40,791 nucleotides of DNA from assembly GCA_018064905.1 (NCBI GenBank), contig JAGHUJ010000011.1, forward strand, positions 1 to 40,791, written 5' to 3'. Positions within the stretch are counted from its first letter, which is position 1, and every line of letters starts with the position of its first letter. A program made the position numbers and the translations under genes. The notes beneath the pieces are model-generated. The model was given only the letters and a program-made list of their open reading frames with translations, had not been told where the DNA came from and ran no database searches. The stretch comes from Candidatus Treponema equifaecale. Lineage in GTDB: Bacteria; Spirochaetota; Spirochaetia; Treponematales; Treponemataceae. Of this stretch, positions 6,311 to 13,912 are shown piece by piece.

Positions 6311-9121
6311 ATGAAAAAATATATTTTTGCTGCTGCCTGCCTGATTTGTTTTGGTGGGCTTTTCGCTTTATCCAATGACACAAATCAGCTTTCAAGCCAG
6401 ATGGAGTCCAGCTACAAGTCGGGCTTTTATCCTGGCGTCATCCGTTATGCTGAAGAAATTCTGAAGTCTGATTCCACTTCAATCACTGGGGTGCGTGCAT
6501 CTGTTTACAAGGGTGAAAGCCTTTTTAGAATGGGTCGGGTTGGTGAAGCTCAGAGAACTCTTTCAGAGCATTATCTTCGTTCTGAAGATTCAGAAAGTCT
6601 TTATGTGAATTCTGCCAGAAATTTCTGGCTGGGCCGATGTTATTTTGAAAGCCGGGACTATTTTTCGGCTCAAAAATATTTCTTTGCTTCTGCTGTGGAT
6701 TTTCAGAAGGTGAAGGCTTCCAAAAATAAGAACGATTACTATTTCCTTTCTATTTTGTGGGGAAGCCGCTGCTATGTGAACCTTGATGAAAAGAAAAATG
6801 CTGTTCCGCTGCTGGAGTACGTTGTTTCAAATGGCCAGAAATTTACTCAGGCTGAATTTGAGGAATGTGCTGAGAATCTTGGAATTTCCTACAATTACAT
6901 TGGAGAATTTCAGAAGGCTGAGGACTTGTGCGTGCAGGTTCTGGACGGTCTGGTGAATGGTGAAAAATCTGATTTCTTCTATTCTATTATGATTTTGCGG
7001 GGCGATGCTCTTTGTGGTCTTGGAAAATATGCTGAAGGCTACGAATTGTATTGCAAAGTTCTGGCTGAAGCTGATTCTGTTCTGGCTGCACACGCAATGG
7101 AAAAGGCCTACGATGTTTCTTCAAGTCACAGAGGAGAAGTTGGAAGCGAACCTGGTTCTGTCCTGGCAAAGGCTGAAAGCCGTCTTTCTGAATATCCTGA
7201 TCTGCTTGGTGAATTCTGGACTCGTCTTGCCGTTGATGCATACAATTCCGGTGACTCAAAGAAATCCCTGAAATATTTTGATGAGGCTTCTCCAACTGCT
7301 TCTCCTTCTCAGCTGGCAATTGCTGCAGTTTATCGTGGTCAGATTGCATACGAGACAAACAAAAATGAGAAGGGCGCTGAATCTGCATCAAAGATTCTGG
7401 AGGCAGCTGTTTCTTCGCTTAAATTGGCTGAAAATTCACCTGATTTGAATCTTCTGAACATGAATCTGGCACGGTTCTACGGGTATCAGAAAAAATGGAA
7501 TAAGTGTGAAACTGCGGCCTCTCTCTGTCTTGATTCAACTGATGCTGAAATTTTGAAAAATGCATATTACTGGCTGGCATTGGCTCAGTACGAAAATGGT
7601 TTAAGTGAAAAGGCGGCTCTTTCCGTGAAGGAATATGAAAGCCGAATTTCCATTGATTTAAGTCCTGAAAATGATCCTGAGCTTTTGAATCTTTATGCAA
7701 AGGCTTTGGCAAAGAACGGAAAATATTCTGCCGCAGATCAGATTTTCTATGCTTTGGGTGAAAAGGGCAAGCTGAACAACAGCGGTCATCTGGACTACTC
7801 ACGAACATTGCTCAAAGGCGGCCATTATATTTCTACAAAGGCTCAGGCAAAGCTTGCAAGCGGTGATGAGGCTCTTTATCTTTCTTCACTGGCAAGCTTT
7901 AATCAGCGCCGTTGGGAAGAAGCGGAATCAGGTTTTGCGAAAACTTCTGTTTCATCTTCTCTGAATGCTGAGCATGTGGCATATTCCCGCTTTTATCTTG
8001 GCTATGCTCAGTACCAGCTTGGGGAATACGAAAAATCTGTTGCAAGTTTGAGCCAGTTTGTTCAGAAAAATCCGCGGCATCCATTGGCCTGGTCTGCAAA
8101 TATGACCTGTGCCCGAAGTGCTGCATTCATTAAGAATTTTGAAAAGGCTATTTCTGCCAGCACTGAGGCTGTTCTTACTTCTGCTTCTGTTGAAGACAAG
8201 CAGGAAGCAGTTCTTCTTCACGCTGGAATCCTTACTGAAGCCACATATTATGACGAGGCCCTGCAGGTGCTTTCAGCTTATGTGGAGCAGAAAACCAGTT
8301 TTGGCTACGAGTGTAAATTCAGAAGCGCCGAGATTTATGTTCTGAAAAAGGATGTCAGAAAGGCGGACGCATATTTTGGTGACCTTGCTGCTTTGAACTC
8401 AGTAAAGGATGCTGAGGCTGTTTGTGAGGATTCTGCCTACAGGCTTGGTGAAATTCACTATTCTGCTGAAAATTACAGAAAATCCCAGGTTTATTTTGAC
8501 AATTACCTGAAGAAATTTCCAAAGGGCAAATTCCGTTTTGCTGCGATTTATTTTTCTGCTGATTGTATGGCGAAGAATGATTCCAGGGAAAGGGCGATTC
8601 TTCGTTATCTTCAGATTGTTGATTCAAAAGAGCAGACTACATACCGCTATGGTTCAGAAAAGAACATGGTTGAGCTGTATGAGGAGCTGGGTGAATATTC
8701 CAATGCTGTGAAGATGGCCAACAGAATGCTGGAAGAATACGGAAGCCAGGCTGTTGCGGATGGAATGGTTGATAAGATTCGGGAGCTTTCTAAAAAAGAA
8801 GACGCGAAGAATAAGCCTGTGGAAATTTCTGCTGCTGCAGCTCTTCCAAAGGATGCTTCAATGGATCAGATGGTCATTGCAAAGGCCACGGATCTTAGAA
8901 ATCTTGGCAACAACAAGAAGGCTGCGGAAACTTATCTTGAAGCTGCTGTTTATGCCCGTCAGACAGGAAATTCAAAGAGTGCAGCCCGGGCAATGTACGG
9001 TGCTGTTGAAGCTTTTGATGCGGCTGCAATGTATGGGGACGCAAAGGCCACATATCTGGAAATGGTGAAGATGTACCCTGATGATGAGTACACAAAAGCC
9101 GCAAAGAAACTGGTTGAATGA
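6311..9121 (+). CDS. Large periplasmic tetratricopeptide-repeat protein
   Basis: The 936-residue product has a signal peptide (MKKYIFAAACLICFGGLFA) and then many degenerate helical repeats of TPR type, for example AYSRFYLGYAQYQLGEYEKS and, near the end, KAAETYLEAAVYARQTGNSK. TPR arrays usually act as protein-protein scaffolds. Envelope proteins such as CpoB beside Tol genes are one precedent, although this protein is far larger. There is no strong ribosome-binding site before the ATG, and the gap to the previous gene is only 6 nt, so translation may be coupled. Its TGA overlaps an ATG at 9118 of the next reading frame, but the better start there is 9148. Confidence 0.85.
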   Translation: MKKYIFAAACLICFGGLFALSNDTNQLSSQMESSYKSGFYPGVIRYAEEILKSDSTSITGVRASVYKGESLFRMGRVGEAQRTLSEHYLRSEDSESLYVNSARNFWLGRCYFESRDYFSAQKYFFASAVDFQKVKASKNKNDYYFLSILWGSRCYVNLDEKKNAVPLLEYVVSNGQKFTQAEFEECAENLGISYNYIGEFQKAEDLCVQVLDGLVNGEKSDFFYSIMILRGDALCGLGKYAEGYELYCKVLAEADSVLAAHAMEKAYDVSSSHRGEVGSEPGSVLAKAESRLSEYPDLLGEFWTRLAVDAYNSGDSKKSLKYFDEASPTASPSQLAIAAVYRGQIAYETNKNEKGAESASKILEAAVSSLKLAENSPDLNLLNMNLARFYGYQKKWNKCETAASLCLDSTDAEILKNAYYWLALAQYENGLSEKAALSVKEYESRISIDLSPENDPELLNLYAKALAKNGKYSAADQIFYALGEKGKLNNSGHLDYSRTLLKGGHYISTKAQAKLASGDEALYLSSLASFNQRRWEEAESGFAKTSVSSSLNAEHVAYSRFYLGYAQYQLGEYEKSVASLSQFVQKNPRHPLAWSANMTCARSAAFIKNFEKAISASTEAVLTSASVEDKQEAVLLHAGILTEATYYDEALQVLSAYVEQKTSFGYECKFRSAEIYVLKKDVRKADAYFGDLAALNSVKDAEAVCEDSAYRLGEIHYSAENYRKSQVYFDNYLKKFPKGKFRFAAIYFSADCMAKNDSRERAILRYLQIVDSKEQTTYRYGSEKNMVELYEELGEYSNAVKMANRMLEEYGSQAVADGMVDKIRELSKKEDAKNKPVEISAAAALPKDASMDQMVIAKATDLRNLGNNKKAAETYLEAAVYARQTGNSKSAARAMYGAVEAFDAAAMYGDAKATYLEMVKMYPDDEYTKAAKKLVE

Positions 9122-9147
9122 ATTTTCTGAATTATGGAGACTTTAAT

Positions 9148-10824
9148 ATGAATGTAAAAACACTTTTGGTTGCTGCTGTAGTTTCTGCGGGCGGTTTGCT
9201 TTATGCACAGGCTGTGGATGAAGAAATAGAACTGCCTGATGTTACCACTGTTATTTCTGGTGGAGCATTTACTGCCGGAAAGGATTCTGTTCCGGATTAT
9301 AAAGAAATTCTGCCGGAAACTGATTCTCCAAAAATTCAACTTCCAACAATGGGTAAATCCAAGGCTGAAGGAATCAGCGTTAAGGACCGTTCTGAATCTC
9401 TTTCAAAAGAAAAGGACATTTACGCTGAGGGCGAATTGGGTGCAGGCTATCCTTTCTATTTTATTGGAGACTTTTCTGTTTACCGTGCCAGTGGAAATTC
9501 CCCATTCGCCATTAATTTTTCCCATGAAAGTTCAGAAGGTTTTGCTTCAGAAAAGGCCAGGGAAGGCTACTTTATCAGAAACACAAAGGTTGCCGGTGAA
9601 AAGGGCTATCACAACGAAAAATGTGACCACAATATTTTTGCAGAATACAAGACCAGTGACGACGGACTTCAGCTTAATTCAAAACAGTTCACGGATATGG
9701 TCAAGCACAACATTACCGGCGGTTTTGATTCAAAATGGAATTTTAAAAACGGCATGTTCCTGAGCTATGGCTTTAGCGGAGACTGGTTCAGCAGATATGG
9801 CCAGCTTTCAAATGAAAACGTTTTTGATGGAACTTCAATTCCTGAAAAAACCTTCTATTCAGAAAGCTCTGCATTGACTCTGCTGCCTGTGTTCAGCTTT
9901 GGATGGAGCGGCAACGGTTTCAACGCATTCTTTAAATCATCATACACAGGTCAGTTCAACTTAAAGCAGGCTGACAATCTTGTAAAAGCTGAAGGCTCAT
10001 CAAGCTCAGAAAGCTCCCACAGGGCACAGTTCACTTTGGGCGGCGGCTGGAAGAAGGATCTTCTGGAACTTTCATTGGATGGCTCATTGGTTGTAGGAAG
10101 TGCTATCGGTGAAAAGGATGTTGTTCCGGCATTTGCGTTGGGGCTGAACTATTCAACAGACATGATTGAAGGTCAGTTTATGACGATTTCTTTGAAGGGC
10201 GGTTTGGACTCATACCAGAGCAAGCTTTCAACCCTGGAAAATCTCTATAAATATTCTGTTCTGCCATGCCTTCCTGTGGAAACTACGGACTGGTTCTGTG
10301 ATTTTGGACTGGATTTCCCTGTGAATCCGATGCTTGAATTCAATGCTGGCATTGGATTTAAAAAGACAGCATTTGAGAACGGTATTTGGCAGGCTGATTA
10401 CGGCAGTTCAACCTTGAAACATGGACTTTATAAAATCTTCAACGTTGAGCGAACCGATTTCAACACAAAACTTGGTGCCAGCTTTGACTATAACAATGTA
10501 AAATTCGGGGCTGAATGGAAGTCTTTCTGGAAGGATGTACCGGTTCTGGAAGAGCAGCAGTCCATTCTTGCAACAATCTCATATCAGTCAGAAAGCACAA
10601 AATGGAATCTTGGAGCTTCAACAAAAGTTGCCATGGGTGATGATGTGGATGCCTGTCCAGATATTTCAGGATGGGCTGGAGTGAAGCTTGCCCCGGCTTT
10701 GAGTGTTGCATTTAGATTGAACGATACAGTAAAATTGTTTACAAGAGAAAGCAGAAAGTACGCCCATTCAGCATATATCCAGAAGGGCGGAAGTGCAGTT
10801 CTTCTCGTAAAATTTCAGTTCTAA
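9148..10824 (+). CDS. Probable outer-membrane beta-barrel protein (envelope cluster gene 3)
   Basis: The 558-residue product has a signal peptide (MNVKTLLVAAVVSAGGLLYA). Alternating hydrophobic and polar strands run through most of its length, and it ends in SAVLLVKFQF; a terminal phenylalanine is a typical outer-membrane insertion signal. The start is ATG 9148, with GGAGA at 9136-9140 spaced 7 nt; the earlier ATG at 9118 lacks such a site and would precede the signal peptide. The protein has no plug domain or TonB box that I can see, so it is not obviously a TonB-dependent receptor. The specific family is not recognised. It sits between the TPR gene and exbB. Confidence 0.75.
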   Translation: MNVKTLLVAAVVSAGGLLYAQAVDEEIELPDVTTVISGGAFTAGKDSVPDYKEILPETDSPKIQLPTMGKSKAEGISVKDRSESLSKEKDIYAEGELGAGYPFYFIGDFSVYRASGNSPFAINFSHESSEGFASEKAREGYFIRNTKVAGEKGYHNEKCDHNIFAEYKTSDDGLQLNSKQFTDMVKHNITGGFDSKWNFKNGMFLSYGFSGDWFSRYGQLSNENVFDGTSIPEKTFYSESSALTLLPVFSFGWSGNGFNAFFKSSYTGQFNLKQADNLVKAEGSSSSESSHRAQFTLGGGWKKDLLELSLDGSLVVGSAIGEKDVVPAFALGLNYSTDMIEGQFMTISLKGGLDSYQSKLSTLENLYKYSVLPCLPVETTDWFCDFGLDFPVNPMLEFNAGIGFKKTAFENGIWQADYGSSTLKHGLYKIFNVERTDFNTKLGASFDYNNVKFGAEWKSFWKDVPVLEEQQSILATISYQSESTKWNLGASTKVAMGDDVDACPDISGWAGVKLAPALSVAFRLNDTVKLFTRESRKYAHSAYIQKGGSAVLLVKFQF

Positions 10825-10845
10825 CAACATAGAAAAGAACAGCGC

Positions 10846-10867
10846 GGTGGTTGAGCTTGTCGAAACC
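10846..10867 (+). repeat. Small palindromic repeat before exbB
   Basis: GGTGGTTGAG followed by TCGAAACC makes an imperfect hairpin. It matches the element at 3769-3793 upstream of prmC except in the loop and one arm. Function is unknown. Confidence 0.5.
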
Positions 10868-10890
10868 TTCAGTGCAATAAGGTGGGAAAA

Positions 10891-11502
10891 ATGTTGAATT
10901 TGATTAAATCCGGCGGAGTTTTAATGCTCCCAATTCTGGTTTGTGGTATCATCGCCACTTACATCATCATTGAGCGTCTGGTTTACTTTGCTTCTGTAAA
11001 GAAACGGGATCTGGAGCTTCGTAAGAATCTTGAGGACGCTCTTGGAAAATCTGATTATACTGCAGCTGAAGCTTATTGTGTTGCCACTGGAACACCTTTG
11101 GCTCAGGTTGCTAAAAAAGCTTTGGGCTGCCGCAAGCTTACAGAAGATGATATGCGGGAAATGGTTCAGTGCGAAATGGACAGCGTTGTTCCACAGTTTG
11201 AGCACGGTCTTACACTTTTGGGAACAATCGCAAATATTTCCACATTGCTGGGACTTTTTGGTACTGTAACTGGAAATATCAAGGCTTTTGGTGTGCTTGG
11301 TGCCAGCGGTACAATGGGAAATCCTGCAATTCTGGCAGGAGCAATTTCAGAAGCATTGATGACAACTGCAGGCGGTCTTTTTGTTGCCATTCCTTCTCTT
11401 GTCTTCAACAATTATCTGGTTCGTCATGCAAACAAACTTGTAACTGCAATGGAAGGCACTGTAACAAAGCTTATGCTCAGACTTACTGGCCGTGTACTGT
11501 AA
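10891..11502 (+). CDS. exbB: ExbB/TolQ/MotA-family proton channel protein
   Basis: This inner-membrane protein of 203 residues forms, with an ExbD/TolR partner, a proton channel that drives a TonB- or TolA-like arm. Three membrane segments are visible: one near the N-terminus (MLPILVCGIIATYIIIERLV) and two forming the channel, LLGLFGTVTGNIKAF and ALMTTAGGLFVAIPSLVF. These include the conserved threonines and GTV(T/x)G block. The start is ATG 10891, preceded by AAGGTGG; the GTG at 10882 lies inside that ribosome-binding region. exbD and tonB follow. Whether it serves a Ton-, Tol- or other-type system cannot be decided from sequence alone. Confidence 0.9.
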   Translation: MLNLIKSGGVLMLPILVCGIIATYIIIERLVYFASVKKRDLELRKNLEDALGKSDYTAAEAYCVATGTPLAQVAKKALGCRKLTEDDMREMVQCEMDSVVPQFEHGLTLLGTIANISTLLGLFGTVTGNIKAFGVLGASGTMGNPAILAGAISEALMTTAGGLFVAIPSLVFNNYLVRHANKLVTAMEGTVTKLMLRLTGRVL

Positions 11503-11515
11503 CTCTCTTCATATC

Positions 11516-11571
11516 TGTCATTTCGAGCGAAGTCGAGAAATCCAGACCTCTCCATTACGGTCGAGGTGACA
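11516..11571. repeat. Inverted-repeat element with TGTCA ends, copy 1
   Basis: This 56-bp element starts TGTCATTTCGAGCGAAGTCG and ends GGTCGAGGTGACA, so its ends are imperfect inverted repeats. A related copy (63 bp) lies at 19256-19318. It separates exbB from exbD without ending the run of genes. Similar TCATTTCGA...TCGAGGTGAC palindromes are common dispersed elements in bacterial genomes; no transposase is nearby. Confidence 0.6.
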
Positions 11572-11590
11572 ATTGATTTTAGGAAATTCT

Positions 11591-11998
11591 ATGAAAGTTT
11601 CAAACAGAAAAAAAATTGGGGTGAATGTAGACCTTACTCCAATGATTGACGTTGTTTTTCAGCTTATTCTATTCTTCCTGGTTTCCACAACTTTTGCTGT
11701 TCTGCCTGCAATCAATGTTAAGCTTCCTGAAAGTGAAACTGCCCAGGGTGCTGATATTGCAGGAATCACAATCACTGCTACAGCAAACGGAAAGCTCTGG
11801 TTCAATGATGAGCAGGTTACACTTTCCACTCTTGGAGTCAAACTTGCAAAATTCGACACAGAGGGCAGAAAAAAGGAAGAGTATCCTGTAACCCTTGAAG
11901 CCGATGACAAAGTTACCAACGGAATGATCGTAAAGATTTTTGATGAACTGAGAAAATCCGGTTTTGTGGCAATCAATTTAAGGACCACTGACAAATGA
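11591..11998 (+). CDS. exbD: ExbD/TolR-family transport energising protein
   Basis: The 135-residue protein has one N-terminal membrane segment containing the essential channel aspartate (NVDLTPMIDVVFQLILFF) and a small periplasmic C-terminal domain. That is the standard ExbD/TolR layout and size. The start is ATG 11591 with AGGAAA just upstream; an in-frame TTG at 11573 lies at the edge of the repeat element and is less likely. Its stop overlaps the tonB start in an ATGA (11995-11998), indicating translational coupling with the TonB-like gene. Confidence 0.92.
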   Translation: MKVSNRKKIGVNVDLTPMIDVVFQLILFFLVSTTFAVLPAINVKLPESETAQGADIAGITITATANGKLWFNDEQVTLSTLGVKLAKFDTEGRKKEEYPVTLEADDKVTNGMIVKIFDELRKSGFVAINLRTTDK

Positions 11999-13122
11999 CG
12001 GAGATTCAGAAAAAGCCTGCGATTTCCGGGGCCATTGGCACTGCAATCGTCTGGATTTTAATGCTGATATTTTTCTCACTTGCCTCAACTTTTCTAAAGC
12101 CAAAGGAATTCAAGACGATTCAGATTCGCCTTGATGCTCCTGCGCAAAAAACAGAAAAAGCTCAGAAAACACAGGAAAAGCAGTCTTCTCAAAAAGTTGA
12201 ACAGCAACAGAGTCAGAGTGAAGTTCAGCCTGTTCAAAAAATTCAAGAAACTTCTCCGGCAAAACCTGCAGCCTCTGAACCAAAAACTTCTCAGTCTGCA
12301 CCTGAACAAACTAAAGCAGCTCCTTCAAAACAGACAGCAACAAAAAAGGCTGATGCTCCAAAAAAGGCCGCACCTGCAAAACCTGCGGAACAGCCTAAAC
12401 AAACTTCTCAGCCAGCAAAAACCGCTCCTGCAAAATCAGAGCCAAAACCTGTGGAGCAGGTCCTTCAAAAAAGCATAGATGAACTTATGGCAGAACAGCA
12501 GGCTAAAAAAACAGTAAAGAAGGAAGTTGACTGGGATTCAATGTTCGGTGATGCTGATGAAAAGACCAGCTCTGCTTCAACATCAACTGCAAAAACTGCT
12601 TCAAATTCTGTAAATTCAGGAAATGCTCTTTCTGGAAGTGCTGCAAGCGCCGCTACAAATACAAGCACCGCTGCTAGCTCTTCTTCAACAAGCGCCAGAT
12701 CAAACAACTCCAGCACTTCAAGCTCAACCTCCAGCGCATTGAGCAAGATTGCAGCCACTTCATATTCTTCAAGCACAGGAAGCGTTTCTTCAAATGTAAC
12801 AGCTAACACCGGCTCTTCTGCAAACGGAAAAACCACAATGCAGATGTCTGACGGAATACCCCGGGAACTTCTGGAACCTGAATCACCAAAAATCACTCTT
12901 TCTCTAGCCGCAGCCGCATTGATTGACAGCACAAAACGCCTTGAAGTCACCTTTACTGTTGCTGCCAGCGGAAACGTGCTTTTGAATTCAATCAAAATTT
13001 CTCCGGATATTCTTCCAGGCCTTGTAAGCTCAGAAATAAAGCAGCAGATTTCTTCATGGAGATTTGCTTCAGCTCCATACGAAGGCTCAGCAACCTTTAG
13101 GTATACAATCCAGAAAAATTAA
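11995..13122 (+). CDS. tonB: TonB-family energy-transducing protein
   Basis: The 375-residue product has a short cytoplasmic tail and one membrane anchor (about residues 10-32). A long low-complexity stretch follows, rich in Lys, Pro, Gln and Ala and then in Ser, Thr and Asn (about 45-275). A C-terminal TonB-like domain comes last (about 300-375: RLEVTFTVAASGNV, then SSWRFASAPYEGSATFRYTI). The low-complexity part is of the kind that spans the periplasm. The gene overlaps exbD by 4 nt. No TonB-dependent receptor is visible in the window, so its outer-membrane partner may be the barrel protein at 9148 or something encoded elsewhere. Confidence 0.85.
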   Translation: MTEIQKKPAISGAIGTAIVWILMLIFFSLASTFLKPKEFKTIQIRLDAPAQKTEKAQKTQEKQSSQKVEQQQSQSEVQPVQKIQETSPAKPAASEPKTSQSAPEQTKAAPSKQTATKKADAPKKAAPAKPAEQPKQTSQPAKTAPAKSEPKPVEQVLQKSIDELMAEQQAKKTVKKEVDWDSMFGDADEKTSSASTSTAKTASNSVNSGNALSGSAASAATNTSTAASSSSTSARSNNSSTSSSTSSALSKIAATSYSSSTGSVSSNVTANTGSSANGKTTMQMSDGIPRELLEPESPKITLSLAAAALIDSTKRLEVTFTVAASGNVLLNSIKISPDILPGLVSSEIKQQISSWRFASAPYEGSATFRYTIQKN

Positions 13123-13201
13123 AGTGAAATTTCTGTAAATTTCAACTTTTAGAAGTACCTGGAATTTGCGCGCTATACTATCTTTTCTCTGATTTTTGCG
13201 G

Positions 13202-13207
13202 TATAAT
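13202..13207 (+). promoter_or_regulatory. -10 box directly before the HAD gene (possible leaderless start)
   Basis: A perfect TATAAT ends 8 nt before the ATG at 13216, which would place the transcription start within a base or two of the start codon. No ribosome-binding site is present. No good -35 box is seen at the right distance. A second -10-like TATACT lies at 13174-13179. Confidence 0.45.
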
Positions 13208-13215
13208 ACCTTGTT

Positions 13216-13887
13216 ATGCTAGACGAGATTAAGGTAGTTGCATTTGACATTGACGGTACTCTCTATGCTTCCTGGGATTTGTATTTCAGGCTGATTCCTT
13301 ATGTTCTCAGGCATTTAAAATTCTATCTTCATTACAACAAGGTCAGAAATATCCTTCACAGAACTGCACCTCTTCCTGATTTTTATGAGTATCAGGCCCG
13401 TCTTTTGGCAGAAGAAATGAACACTTCTGCGGCAGAGGCAAAGCAGATGATTAAGGATATTGTTTACGACGGCCTTAAACCAAAATTTCAGAAAATCAAG
13501 CCTTTCAAGCATGTTGAGGAAACATTTAAACTGCTTAAGGAAAAAGGATACAGAATCGCATTGCTTTCGGATTTTCCGCCGGAGCAGAAGGGAGATATTT
13601 GGGGATTGATTCCTTACTGCGATCTTATTCTTGGAACTGAGGAAATCGGTGCCCTTAAGCCTTCCAAATATCCGTTTGGAACAATGGCAATGGCACTGGA
13701 AGTTGAGCCAAAGGAAATCCTGTATGTTGGAAACAGCATTCGTTACGATGTACTTGGTTCTCTCAACGCAGGCATGAAAGCCGCTTTGATTACAAATACT
13801 TTTAAAAAGATATTCAGCAAAAAGGCGCATCTGGCTGATTTTGTGTTCACAAACTACAGTCAGTTCATAAAGCTGATAAAACAATAA
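13216..13887 (+). CDS. HAD-superfamily hydrolase (phosphatase-like)
   Basis: The 223-residue protein carries the HAD motifs: the nucleophile motif DIDGT (residues 11-15), motif II in LLSDFPP, the lysine of motif III in LKPSKYPFG, and motif IV as GNSIRYDVLGS. These support a phosphatase or related phosphotransfer activity on a small molecule; the substrate cannot be predicted. The nucleophile so close to the N-terminus fixes the start at or very near ATG 13216, although no ribosome-binding site precedes it. The coiled-coil gene follows after 25 nt. Confidence 0.85.
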   Translation: MLDEIKVVAFDIDGTLYASWDLYFRLIPYVLRHLKFYLHYNKVRNILHRTAPLPDFYEYQARLLAEEMNTSAAEAKQMIKDIVYDGLKPKFQKIKPFKHVEETFKLLKEKGYRIALLSDFPPEQKGDIWGLIPYCDLILGTEEIGALKPSKYPFGTMAMALEVEPKEILYVGNSIRYDVLGSLNAGMKAALITNTFKKIFSKKAHLADFVFTNYSQFIKLIKQ

Positions 13888-13912
13888 AAAACGTTTTTTG
13901 GGTGGGTAAAAA

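Noticed and set aside
9118..9147. Start of the barrel protein at ATG 9118
   Set aside because: It would put ten non-signal residues before the signal peptide; ATG 9148 has GGAGA at good spacing.
12465..12995. 176-codon open frame opposite tonB
   Set aside because: It is an antisense shadow of the Ser/Thr-rich low-complexity part of tonB.
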